NCBI GenBank assembly: GCA_041179465.1
Contig: JBEGTJ010000038.1
Span: 1-26,322, forward strand
DNA: 26,322 nucleotides
From: TMED14 sp041179465
Lineage (GTDB): Bacteria > Bacteroidota > Bacteroidia > Flavobacteriales > Schleiferiaceae
Direction of reading: 5' to 3'
The notes under the pieces are model-generated. The model searched no databases. It saw only the letters and a list, made by a program, of their open reading frames with translations, and had not been told where the DNA came from. Of this stretch, positions 8,842 to 15,946 are shown piece by piece. Both the position numbers and the translations under genes were made by a program. Within the stretch, counting starts at the first letter, position 1, and each line of letters begins with the position of its first letter.

Positions 8842-8946
8842 CGGCAACTCGTTTCTCGCTTCCGGTTCCTCGCCTCTGGTGGGCGCCATGCCGGCACGTT
8901 AAAAACGAGGAACTAGTTGCCCGTAACTAGCTGCCCGTAACTAGGG
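8842..8946. repeat. Degenerate 7-bp tandem repeat element with inverted arms
   Basis: Two blocks with 7-base periodicity face each other. Bases 8842-8876 read as five degenerate heptamers (CGGCAAC, TCGTTTC, TCGCTTC, CGGTTCC, TCGCCTC). Bases 8905-8946 read as ACGAGGA, ACTAGTT, GCCCGTA, ACTAGCT, GCCCGTA, ACTAGGG, with GCCCGTA exactly repeated 14 bases apart. The arms are inverted copies: 8843-8858 and 8906-8921 pair at 14 of 16 positions. It fills most of the gap between the dCMP deaminase stop and the lipoprotein terminator. No protein is supported here. Confidence 0.6.
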
Positions 8947-8949
8947 AGC

Positions 8950-8978
8950 AAAAAAAAAGCCACCCTCCCGGATGGCTT
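8950..8978 (-). terminator. Terminator of the small lipoprotein gene
   Basis: Read on the minus strand: AAGCCA, a C/G-rich loop, then TGGCTT followed by nine T (the A run at 8950-8958 on the plus strand). It lies 26 bases after the lipoprotein stop. It may also act on the converging dCMP deaminase transcript. Confidence 0.8.
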
Positions 8979-9003
8979 CTCTCTTTAGAGCTCTAGAGAA
9001 AAA

Positions 9004-9198
9004 TTACTCAGCAGCAGCCTCTTCGCCTTCAGCAGCAACCTCTTCGGTAGCAGCAGCAGCGGTGGTGTCTTCAGTAACTACCTCTTCAACCACAGTCGTG
9101 TCAACGGTCTCTTCAACAACTGCTTCTTCAGCGGCGTTGTTGCAAGCGGCGAAAGCAACGAGGGCCAGGGCGCTCAGAAAAAAGCTTACTTTTTTCAT
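9004..9198 (-). CDS. Small acidic lipoprotein, unknown function
   Basis: The 64-residue product is a predicted lipoprotein: MKK start, a hydrophobic segment, then a lipobox FAAC with Cys19 as the lipidated residue. The mature part (45 residues) is almost entirely Ala, Glu, Val and Thr (AAEEAVVEETVDTTVVEE and similar), with no Lys or Arg. The Cys-Asn-Asn-Ala-Ala-Glu-Glu start recalls the acidic surface-export signals just after the lipid cysteine in Bacteroidota; that is inference. It is a monocistronic unit: a consensus promoter at 9243-9272, a leader of roughly 40 bases and its own terminator at 8950-8978, an arrangement suggesting strong expression. The function is not known to me. Confidence 0.8.
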   Translation of the reverse strand: MKKVSFFLSALALVAFAACNNAAEEAVVEETVDTTVVEEVVTEDTTAAAATEEVAAEGEEAAAE

Positions 9199-9242
9199 TT
9201 TGGGTTTTGGTTTTTAATTGTTTAGGACTTCGAAATCCACTG

Positions 9243-9272
9243 CAAAGGTAGTGCAATTTTTAAGTCGTGCAA
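9243..9272 (-). promoter_or_regulatory. Consensus Bacteroidota promoter of the small lipoprotein gene
   Basis: On the minus strand TTG (9272-9270), exactly 19 bases, then TACCTTTG (9250-9243). This is the best match in the window to the TTG/TAnnTTTG consensus at ideal spacing. The ATG is 44 bases further on, with an A-rich region before the start instead of a Shine-Dalgarno. Confidence 0.85.
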
Positions 9273-9277
9273 GAGGC

Positions 9278-10828
9278 TTAAATCAGTTTTTTTAGTAGCG
9301 AAGTCATGGACACGGATTCGTGCAAATTCGCTTTTAAATCACTGATATTCAGACGTATTTGCTTCATGCTGTCGCGGTCGCGAAGGGTGACGCTTTGGTC
9401 CTCTAAACTTTGATGGTCCACGGTTACACAGTACGGAGTGCCCACGGCATCCTGCCGACGGTAGCGCTTGCCGATGGCATCTTTCTCGTCTACGGCCACC
9501 TGGAAGTCCCACCGCAGCTCGTCGTACACCTTCTGGGCGAGCTCGGGAAGACCGTCTTTCTTGAGGAGCGGCAAAATGGCCACTTGAGTCGGGGCCACGG
9601 CGTAGGGCAGGCGGAGCACGCTGCGCGTCGTTCCGTCTTCGAGCACCTCTTCGTCCAGCGCGGTCGACAGCACCGCCAGGAACAGGCGGTCGAGTCCCAC
9701 CGAGGTCTCGACCACATAGGGCGTGTAGGATTCGTTGGTTTCGGGGTCGAAGTACTGCACCTTGCGGCCGGAGAATTCTTCGTGGCGGCTCAAATCAAAG
9801 TCCGTGCGCGAGTGAATTCCTTCGAGCTCCTTGAATCCGAACGGAAACTGAAACTCGATGTCGGCCGCCGCGTTGGCGTAGTGGGCCAGCTTCTCGTGGT
9901 CGTGAAAGCGGTAGCGTTCCGAACCTAAGCCAAGTGCGAGGTGCCACTTCATTCGCGCCTGCTTCCAGTGCGCGTACCATTCCATTTCGCTTCCGGGACG
10001 CACGAAGTACTGCATCTCCATTTGCTCAAATTCGCGCATTCGAAAGATGAATTGCCGCGCCACAATTTCGTTGCGAAACGCTTTACCCGTTTGCGCGATG
10101 CCGAACGGGAGCTTCATGCGCCCGGTCTTTTGCACGTTGAGAAAGTTGACAAAGATGCCCTGGGCCGTTTCGGGGCGCAGGTAGAGGTCGCTCGCGTCCT
10201 CAGCCACTGACCCCATTTTGGTCGCAAACATCAAGTTGAACTGGCGGAGCTCCGTCCAGTTGGCGCTGCCGCTGACCGGGCAGGTGATTTTTTCGTCCAC
10301 CAGCACTTGGCGGGCCTCGGTGAAGTCGCCGGCCTCGAGCGCCTTGTTGAAGCGCGCCAGCGCGGCATCGGCCTTGCTGAGGTATTCCACCACCCGCGGA
10401 TTGGTGCTGCGGTACATCGCTTCGTCAAAGGCGGCGCCAAAGCGCTCCTTGGCCTTCTCTACCTCTTTGTCGGCCTTTTGGCGGAGCTTTTCTGCGTAGT
10501 CTTCGACCAGCACGTCGGCGCGGTAGCGCTTCTTGCTGTCTTTGTTGTCGATCATCGGGTCGTTGAAGGCGTCGACGTGCCCGCTTGCCTTCCACACCGT
10601 GGGGTGCATGAAAATGGCGGAATCGAGGCCGACCACATTGCCCTGCAGCTGCACCATCGCCTTCCACCAGTAGGTGCGGAGGTTGTTTTTGAGCAGCACT
10701 CCGTTTTGGCCGTAGTCGTAGACGGCGCTGAGTCCGTCGTAGAGTTCGCTCGATTGAAAAATAAAACCGTACTCTTTGGCGTGCGCAATCACGCGCTTAA
10801 AGGCATCTTCGGGGCTGGGATTCGACAT
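9278..10828 (-). CDS. glyS: Glycyl-tRNA synthetase (dimeric, class II)
   Basis: It charges tRNA-Gly with glycine. The 516-residue product is the single-chain alpha2 form, not the GlyQ/GlyS tetramer. Visible landmarks are the N-terminal EYGFIFQSSELYDGLSAVYDYG, motif 2 (FRNEIVARQFIFRMREFEQMEMQ) and motif 3 (YVVETSVGLDRLFLAVL). The C-terminal anticodon-binding domain lies from about residue 410 (VAPTQVAILPLL to the end), with the RYRRQDAVGTPYCVTVDH segment inside it. The ATG lies 8 bases after the marC stop, so the two are probably cotranscribed. The stop lies 5 bases from the -33 element of the downstream lipoprotein promoter. Confidence 0.97.
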   Translation of the reverse strand: MSNPSPEDAFKRVIAHAKEYGFIFQSSELYDGLSAVYDYGQNGVLLKNNLRTYWWKAMVQLQGNVVGLDSAIFMHPTVWKASGHVDAFNDPMIDNKDSKKRYRADVLVEDYAEKLRQKADKEVEKAKERFGAAFDEAMYRSTNPRVVEYLSKADAALARFNKALEAGDFTEARQVLVDEKITCPVSGSANWTELRQFNLMFATKMGSVAEDASDLYLRPETAQGIFVNFLNVQKTGRMKLPFGIAQTGKAFRNEIVARQFIFRMREFEQMEMQYFVRPGSEMEWYAHWKQARMKWHLALGLGSERYRFHDHEKLAHYANAAADIEFQFPFGFKELEGIHSRTDFDLSRHEEFSGRKVQYFDPETNESYTPYVVETSVGLDRLFLAVLSTALDEEVLEDGTTRSVLRLPYAVAPTQVAILPLLKKDGLPELAQKVYDELRWDFQVAVDEKDAIGKRYRRQDAVGTPYCVTVDHQSLEDQSVTLRDRDSMKQIRLNISDLKANLHESVSMTSLLKKLI

Positions 10829-10836
10829 GGCGGAAC

Positions 10837-11406
10837 TTACGATAACAGGTTGGGCAGGTTGCGGGTAAACAGCTTGACAGAAATGGCGAGCAGAATGATT
10901 CCGAACACTTTGCGCAGCACGCTAATGCCGTTTTTACCCAAAATCTGCTCGAGGTGGCGGGTGGTTTTCAAAACGACGTAGACGAGCACCGAATTGATGA
11001 GGATTCCGGCGATGATGTTGATCGTTTGAAATTCCGAACGAATCGAAATCAAGGTAGTTAGGGTGCCTGCGCCGGCGATCAGGGGGAAGGCGATGGGCAC
11101 AATGCTGGCCGACTCCGGTTCCGCCTCTTTGTAGATGCGCACGCCCAAAATCATTTCGAGGGCGAGAAAAAAGAGGACGAGCGAGCCCGCGACGGCAAAC
11201 GAGGCGACGTCGACGCCAAAGAGCTTGAGGATTCCCTCGCCCACGAAGAGGAAGAGGATCATGATGACCGTGGCCGCGAGCGTGGCTTTTTCGCTCTGAA
11301 TGTGGCCGACGCGGTTGCGCAGCGAAATGACCACGGGAATGCTTCCGATGATGTCGATCACCGCAAAGAGGACCATGGTAACGCTGAGGATTTCTGAAAA
11401 ATTCAC
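10837..11406 (-). CDS. MarC family integral membrane protein
   Basis: MarC-family proteins are inner-membrane proteins of unclear function (once linked to multiple antibiotic resistance). The 189-residue product is almost wholly hydrophobic with about six membrane segments (roughly residues 5-25, 43-63, 67-90, 103-125, 130-150 and 165-185) and the family's IDIIGSIPVVISL and PIAFPLIAGAGTLTTLI segments. The start chosen is GTG at 11406, because the family begins right at this hydrophobic helix and because a TACCTTTG box ends 7 bases before it. The frame stays open further upstream, but that would cross the divergent promoter and the start of the neighbouring gene. It is followed by glyS after 8 bases. 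Confidence 0.9.
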   Translation of the reverse strand: MNFSEILSVTMVLFAVIDIIGSIPVVISLRNRVGHIQSEKATLAATVIMILFLFVGEGILKLFGVDVASFAVAGSLVLFFLALEMILGVRIYKEAEPESASIVPIAFPLIAGAGTLTTLISIRSEFQTINIIAGILINSVLVYVVLKTTRHLEQILGKNGISVLRKVFGIILLAISVKLFTRNLPNLLS

Positions 11407-11413
11407 GACGGGG

Positions 11414-11421
11414 CAAAGGTA
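11414..11421 (-). promoter_or_regulatory. -7 promoter box of marC-glyS
   Basis: TACCTTTG on the minus strand, ending 7 bases before the GTG of the MarC gene. No TTG is seen at -33. It is separated by 21 bases from the divergent box at 11443-11450. Confidence 0.6.
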
Positions 11422-11442
11422 GTGCGCTGCCGCCGGAGCGGC

Positions 11443-11450
11443 TACTTTTG
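11443..11450 (+). promoter_or_regulatory. -7 promoter box of the DUF3109 gene
   Basis: TACTTTTG ends 5 bases before the GTG at 11456, implying a leaderless message. It supports 11456 over the in-frame GTG at 11450, which overlaps the box itself. Confidence 0.6.
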
Positions 11451-11455
11451 TGGCT

Positions 11456-12037
11456 GTGATCGCCATTGGGAATACGCTGGCCTCCGACGAGGTTTTTTCG
11501 CACGCCTTTGTGTGCGACCTGAGCAAGTGCCACGGTGCCTGCTGCGTTGAGGGCGACGCGGGCGCTCCGTTGCGCGACGACGAGCTCGAGGTACTGGACC
11601 GGATTCGGCCCGCCGTAGCGCCCTACTTGCGGCCCGAAGGGCGGGCGGCCCTCGCCGAGCAGGGAAGCTATGTGCGCGATGCCGACGGCGAATGGGTGAC
11701 GCCGCTCGTCGACGGAAAAGAGTGCGCTTACGTGGTCTTCGAAGGCCGAACTTCCTATTGCGGAATCGAACGCGCGTTTCGCGACGGGGCGGTTGATTGG
11801 CCCAAGCCGCTCTCCTGCCATTTGTACCCGATTCGGGTGACTTCGTACCGGGCCTACGACGCCCTTAATGTGGACCATTGGAAGGTCTGCGCGCCCGCGT
11901 GCAGCCTGGGTTCCGAGCGCAAAGTGCCCGTTTTTCGCTTTTTGAAGGATCCGCTCATAAGGGCTTATGGATCAGCCTGGTACGAAGAGGCCGAACTCGT
12001 GCACGAAGCCCTCGAGCAGGAGCGGCGCAAGGCCTGA
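11456..12037 (+). CDS. DUF3109 family cysteine-rich protein
   Basis: The family is of unknown function and is proposed to bind metal or an Fe-S cluster, like YkgJ-type proteins. The 193-residue product has conserved cysteines: Cys20, Cys25, Cys29 and Cys30 in VCDLSKCHGACCVEGDAG, then further Cys in KECAYVVFEG, SYCGIE, LSCHLYPIRV and VCAPACSLG. The GTG at 11456 gives the N-terminus V-I-A-I-G-N-T-L, which matches how family members usually begin (M-I-x-I-G), and agrees with the -7 box 5 bases upstream. It is divergent from marC, with overlapping promoter regions. Confidence 0.88.
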   Translation: MIAIGNTLASDEVFSHAFVCDLSKCHGACCVEGDAGAPLRDDELEVLDRIRPAVAPYLRPEGRAALAEQGSYVRDADGEWVTPLVDGKECAYVVFEGRTSYCGIERAFRDGAVDWPKPLSCHLYPIRVTSYRAYDALNVDHWKVCAPACSLGSERKVPVFRFLKDPLIRAYGSAWYEEAELVHEALEQERRKA

Positions 12038-12064
12038 GGGCTTTGTTGAAAACTATGGTATAAT

Positions 12065-12110
12065 GTTCAAATCTATGTCTTGTCCCGAGGGCAAGAGTTT
12101 TGAACTTTTG
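12065..12110 (+). promoter_or_regulatory. Putative nrdBA promoter overlapped by an inverted repeat
   Basis: TTG at 12080-12082, 20 bases, then AACTTTTG at 12103-12110, one mismatch from TAnnTTTG. It would give a leader of about 90 bases before nrdB. The same segment contains an inverted repeat GTTCAAA (12065-12071) / TTTGAAC (12099-12105), with a smaller nested CTTG/CAAG hairpin (12079-12082 and 12092-12095) between. Because the arms cover both promoter elements, the repeat could be an operator. I see no match to the usual NrdR box. Confidence 0.45.
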
Positions 12111-12202
12111 TAAAGCGCAAAACAGCCCCTCACGGTAAGCCCGCTCGCTTCGAAATGCTAATGTTTTGTTATTCAAGAGGATACGAAAAAAGAATTTGAA
12201 CG

Positions 12203-13195
12203 ATGAGCCACACTACGAACACTAACGAGCCGATACTCAAGGAGAACCCAAACCGCTTTGTGCTCTTTCCCATTGAGCACAACGACATCTGGGAAATCTA
12301 CAAGCGAGCGGAAGCGAGTTTTTGGACTGCGGAAGAGATTGACCTCCACCAAGACGTGACGGATTGGGATACCAAGCTGACCGACGACGAGCGCTACTTC
12401 ATCAAGCACATCCTGGCGTTTTTTGCGGCCTCAGACGGCATCGTGAACGAAAACCTCGCCGAGAACTTCGTCAACGAGGTGCAGTACACCGAGGCCAAGT
12501 TTTTCTACGGCTTCCAGATCATGATGGAGAACATTCACAGCGAGACCTACTCGCTGCTGATCGACACCTACGTGAAGGACCCGCAGGAGCGCCACCAGCT
12601 TTTCAACGCCATCGACACGTTTGACGCCATCAAGAAAAAAGCGGACTGGGCCCTGCGCTGGATTCAGTCGCCTTCGTTTGCCGAGCGTTTGATTGCCTTT
12701 GCGGCCGTCGAGGGCATTTTCTTCAGCGGTGCCTTCTGCTCGATTTTCTGGATGAAAAAGCGCGGACTGATGCCGGGCCTGACCTTCTCCAACGAGCTCA
12801 TCAGCCGCGACGAGGGCATGCACTGCGACTTTGCCGTGCACCTGCACAACCACCACTTGATCAACAAGGTGCCCAAAGAGCGCATCACCCAAATCATCGT
12901 CGAGGCCCTCGACATTGAGCGCGAGTTCATCACCGAGTCGCTTCCCGTCGACCTGATCGGTATGAACAGCCGACTGATGTCGCAGTACCTCGAGTTTGTG
13001 GCGGACCGCCTTCTTTCGGAGCTGGGCTGCGCCAAGGTGTACAACAAGGAGAATCCGTTTGATTTCATGGACATGATTTCGCTCGAGGGCAAGACCAACT
13101 TCTTTGAGAAGCGGGTTTCGGACTACCGCAAAGCTGGCGTGGGTACCGAGGTCGAGTCCAAGGCGGACACCTTCTCGTTTGATTCGGATTTCTAA
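12203..13195 (+). CDS. nrdB: Class Ia ribonucleoside-diphosphate reductase, beta (radical) subunit
   Basis: It provides the di-iron-tyrosyl radical used by NrdA to reduce ribonucleotides to deoxyribonucleotides. The 330-residue product is of the eukaryote-like R2 type. Metal ligands read as Asp78 (SDGIVNENL), Glu109 and His112 (MENIHSETYS), Glu170 (AVEGIFFSG), and Glu204 and His207 (SRDEGMHCDF). The radical tyrosine is Tyr116, four residues after His112 as in mouse R2. The C-terminus FSFDSDF is the usual tail that docks on the alpha subunit. It precedes nrdA by 12 bases, so the order is nrdB-nrdA. There is no Shine-Dalgarno; the start is ATG. Confidence 0.97.
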   Translation: MSHTTNTNEPILKENPNRFVLFPIEHNDIWEIYKRAEASFWTAEEIDLHQDVTDWDTKLTDDERYFIKHILAFFAASDGIVNENLAENFVNEVQYTEAKFFYGFQIMMENIHSETYSLLIDTYVKDPQERHQLFNAIDTFDAIKKKADWALRWIQSPSFAERLIAFAAVEGIFFSGAFCSIFWMKKRGLMPGLTFSNELISRDEGMHCDFAVHLHNHHLINKVPKERITQIIVEALDIEREFITESLPVDLIGMNSRLMSQYLEFVADRLLSELGCAKVYNKENPFDFMDMISLEGKTNFFEKRVSDYRKAGVGTEVESKADTFSFDSDF

Positions 13196-13207
13196 GCACG
13201 CACCGAA

Positions 13208-15646
13208 ATGATGCACGTTTTAAAGCGCGACGGCCGCAAAGAAGCCGTTAAGTTCGACAAAATCACGGCCCGTATCCAGAAGCTTTGCTACGGATTGAGC
13301 CCGTTGGTAGACCCGGTAGCCGTAGCCCTTCGCGTAATCGAAGGCCTCTACGACGGGGTAACCACGAGCGAACTCGACAGCCTCGCCGCCGAAGTTGCCG
13401 CTTCGATGACCGTGCGCCACCCGGACTACGCGCAGCTTGCCGCGCGCATTGCGGTGAGCAACCTTCATAAAAACACCGACAAGTCGTTCACCGAAACGAT
13501 GCGCGCAATGCACCAGTACGTCAACCCCAAGACGAACCAGGCAGCGCCGCTGATCGCCGACGACGTGATGGAACTCATTGAGAAAAACTCGGAGTTGCTG
13601 GATTCGACGGTGATTTACGACCGCGACTTTAGCTACGACTACTTCGGATTCAAGACCTTAGAGCGTTCGTACCTGCTGCGCATGAACGGCCGCATTGCGG
13701 AGCGTCCGCAGCAAATGCTGCTCCGCGTGTCGCTGGGCATCCACAAAGAAGACATTCAAGCAGCCATCGAGACCTACGACGGCATGTCGCGCGGACTCTA
13801 CACGCACGCCACCCCGACGCTGTTCAACGCCGGCACGCCGAAGCCCCAAATGTCGAGCTGCTTTCTGCTGCAAATGGCCGACGACAGCATCGACGGCATT
13901 TACGATACCCTCAAGCAGACCGCGAAAATTTCGCAGAGCGCAGGGGGCATTGGCCTGAGCATTCACAACGTACGCGCCACGGGTTCCTACATCCGCGGCA
14001 CGAACGGAACGTCGAACGGACTCATTCCGCTCCTGCGCGTGTTCAACGACACCGCCCGCTACGTCGACCAAGGCGGCGGCAAGCGCAAAGGTTCGTTTGC
14101 GGTGTACCTCGAGCCCTGGCACGCCGACATTTTTGACTTCCTCGACCTGAAGAAGAACACGGGTAAAGAAGAGCTGCGCGCCCGCGACCTCTTTTATGCC
14201 ATGTGGATTTCAGACCTCTTCATGGAGCGGGTCGAAGCCGACGCGGAGTGGACCTTGATGTGCCCCAACGAGTGCCCCGGCCTGTACGATACCTACGGGG
14301 CCGCGTTCAAAGAGAAGTACGAAGGCTACGAGCGCGCCGGCAAAGGCCGCCGTACGATCAAGGCCCGCGAGCTGTGGACCAAGATTTTGGAAAGCCAGAT
14401 CGAGACCGGCACTCCCTACATGCTGTACAAGGACGCCGCCAACGAGAAGTCCAACCAAAAGAATTTGGGAACGATTCGTTCGTCCAACCTCTGCACCGAA
14501 ATCTTGGAGTACACGGCTCCCGACGAAATCGCCGTTTGCAACTTGGCGTCGATTGCGCTTCCGAAGTACGTGGACAACGGGGCGTTTGACCACCAGATGC
14601 TGTACGACGTGACCTATAAGGTTACGTGCAACCTCAACGACGTCATCGACCAGAACTACTATCCGGTGCCTGAGGCGCGGAACTCCAACATGCGCCACCG
14701 CCCGGTGGGCCTGGGCGTTCAGGGCTTGGCCGACGCCTTCATCAAGCTGCGCCTGCCGTTCACGTCGCCTGAGGCACGCCAGCTGAACAAGGACATTTTT
14801 GAGACTATCTACTTCGCCGCGGTGACCGCTTCGTGCGACATGGCCAAGAAGGACGGTGCCTACGAAACGTTTAAAGGCTCACCGATCAGCGAGGGTAAGT
14901 TCCAGTTCAACCTCTGGGGCGTGAGCGAAGACGAGCTCAGCGGACGCTGGGACTGGAAGGCGCTTCGCAAAGAGGTGATGAAGCACGGGGTGCGCAACTC
15001 CCTTCTGGTGGCTCCGATGCCGACGGCTTCGACGTCGCAGATCTTGGGCAACAACGAGTGCTTTGAACCCTACACGAGCAACCTGTACACGCGCCGCGTG
15101 CTTTCGGGCGAGTTCATCGTCGTCAACAAGCACCTGCTGGTGGACCTGGTAAAGCTCGGACTGTGGAACGACGACCTCAAAAACGCCATCATGGCCAACA
15201 ACGGGTCCATTCAGGCCATTGACGGCATTCCTGAGAACATCAAGGAGCTCTACAAGACCGTGTGGGAGCTCTCGATGCGCGACATCATCGACATGGCCGC
15301 CGACCGCGGACTCTTCATCGACCAGTCGCAGTCGCTTAACCTGTTTGTGGAATCGCCCAATATGGGCAAGCTGACGTCCATGCACTTCTACGCATGGAAG
15401 AAGGGCCTCAAAACGGGTATGTACTACCTCCGCACCAAAGCGGCTTCAGCAGCCATCAAGTTCACGGTGAAGAAGCGCGGCGAATCGGCACCAGCCGAAG
15501 AAGTGTTCAGCGAGGTGGATCAGGTGAAGCAGCAGCAAGAGGCGCTGGCCGCCATGGACACTCCGGAGGTGAAAGTGTACAGCGCCGAAGAAGCGGTCGC
15601 TTGTTCGCTGGATAATCCCGAAGCCTGCGAGGCCTGCGGTTCGTAA
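13208..15646 (+). CDS. nrdA: Class Ia ribonucleoside-diphosphate reductase, alpha (catalytic) subunit
   Basis: It reduces ribonucleoside diphosphates using the radical from NrdB. The 812-residue product begins with an ATP-cone allosteric domain (KRDGRKEAVKFDKITARIQK). The catalytic residues align with the human R1 numbering: Cys218 (MSSCFLLQ), Asn427, Cys429 and Glu431 (SSNLCTEILEY), and Cys444 (VCNLASIAL). The radical-relay tyrosine pair is Tyr739-Tyr740 (KTGMYYLRTK). The C-terminal redox pair Cys807-Cys810 (ACEACGS) would be recharged by thioredoxin or glutaredoxin. The ATP cone implies dATP feedback inhibition. Two ATG codons stand in tandem at the start. A strong terminator follows 21 bases after the stop. 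Confidence 0.98.
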   Translation: MMHVLKRDGRKEAVKFDKITARIQKLCYGLSPLVDPVAVALRVIEGLYDGVTTSELDSLAAEVAASMTVRHPDYAQLAARIAVSNLHKNTDKSFTETMRAMHQYVNPKTNQAAPLIADDVMELIEKNSELLDSTVIYDRDFSYDYFGFKTLERSYLLRMNGRIAERPQQMLLRVSLGIHKEDIQAAIETYDGMSRGLYTHATPTLFNAGTPKPQMSSCFLLQMADDSIDGIYDTLKQTAKISQSAGGIGLSIHNVRATGSYIRGTNGTSNGLIPLLRVFNDTARYVDQGGGKRKGSFAVYLEPWHADIFDFLDLKKNTGKEELRARDLFYAMWISDLFMERVEADAEWTLMCPNECPGLYDTYGAAFKEKYEGYERAGKGRRTIKARELWTKILESQIETGTPYMLYKDAANEKSNQKNLGTIRSSNLCTEILEYTAPDEIAVCNLASIALPKYVDNGAFDHQMLYDVTYKVTCNLNDVIDQNYYPVPEARNSNMRHRPVGLGVQGLADAFIKLRLPFTSPEARQLNKDIFETIYFAAVTASCDMAKKDGAYETFKGSPISEGKFQFNLWGVSEDELSGRWDWKALRKEVMKHGVRNSLLVAPMPTASTSQILGNNECFEPYTSNLYTRRVLSGEFIVVNKHLLVDLVKLGLWNDDLKNAIMANNGSIQAIDGIPENIKELYKTVWELSMRDIIDMAADRGLFIDQSQSLNLFVESPNMGKLTSMHFYAWKKGLKTGMYYLRTKAASAAIKFTVKKRGESAPAEEVFSEVDQVKQQQEALAAMDTPEVKVYSAEEAVACSLDNPEACEACGS

Positions 15647-15667
15647 GCAGAATTTGCAATTATTGCC

Positions 15668-15697
15668 AAAAAAGCCCGCTTTGTGCGGGCTTTTTTT
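15668..15697 (+). terminator. Rho-independent terminator of nrdBA
   Basis: The stem AAAAAGCCCGC / GCGGGCTTTTT has a 5-base loop TTTGT, followed by a T run. It lies 21 bases after the nrdA stop. Confidence 0.93.
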
Positions 15698-15711
15698 GTA
15701 AAGCTTAAACA

Positions 15712-15739
15712 TTGGTCTTCAGGAATTTGTGTACCTTAT
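15712..15739 (+). promoter_or_regulatory. Possible promoter of the 53-residue membrane protein gene
   Basis: TTG at 15712-15714, 17 bases, then TACCTTAT at 15732-15739, two mismatches from TAnnTTTG. The ATG follows 20 bases later. It is a weak match, but it sits just after the nrdA terminator where a new promoter is needed. Confidence 0.4.
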
Positions 15740-15759
15740 TGGCACAAAATCCTGTAGCC

Positions 15760-15921
15760 ATGAGCAGAGAACGCAGCACCCGCCGCGACGTCGACGAGAT
15801 TCGCGAGCGGCACCGCCACGAAGAAGAGGAGCACGACAAGGCGGCGACGACCACGCAAATCATTGTGCTGGTCCTCATCCTCGGCATCGTGGGAACTTTA
15901 GCGTACTACTTGAGCACCTAG
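15760..15921 (+). CDS. Small single-pass membrane protein, unknown function
   Basis: A 53-residue product I do not recognise. Residues 1-28 are highly charged and probably helical (SRERSTRRDVDEIRERHR, then HEEEEHDK). Residues 31-50 form one hydrophobic segment (TTQIIVLVLILGIVGTLAYY) ending three residues before the C-terminus, so it looks like a tail-anchored protein with its charged part in the cytoplasm. The ATG at 15760 is preferred over in-frame codons upstream because those would cross the likely promoter. It precedes the TerB/J-domain gene by 25 bases; that gene has its own promoter box, so a common unit is uncertain. Confidence 0.6.
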   Translation: MSRERSTRRDVDEIRERHRHEEEEHDKAATTTQIIVLVLILGIVGTLAYYLST

Positions 15922-15940
15922 ACCCTCGAGCGTACCTTCG
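15910..15940 (+). promoter_or_regulatory. Promoter of the TerB/J-domain gene
   Basis: TTG at 15910-15912, 20 bases, then TACCTTCG at 15933-15940, one mismatch from TAnnTTTG. The box ends 6 bases before the ATG, implying a leaderless transcript. The TTG lies inside the last codons of the preceding gene. Confidence 0.55.
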
Positions 15941-15946
15941 CTTCGC

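Noticed and set aside
11407..11526. Longer MarC protein starting upstream of 11406
   Set aside because: It would cross the marC promoter box and run into the divergent DUF3109 gene, and the extra residues precede the family's usual first helix.
12059..12064. TATAAT upstream of nrdB as a sigma-70 -10 box
   Set aside because: No TTGACA at the right distance, and housekeeping promoters in this lineage use TTG/TAnnTTTG instead.
12111..12202. Riboswitch or NrdR boxes in the nrdB leader
   Set aside because: I could not match any conserved riboswitch core or the tandem NrdR palindromes; only the inverted repeat at 12065-12105 stands out.
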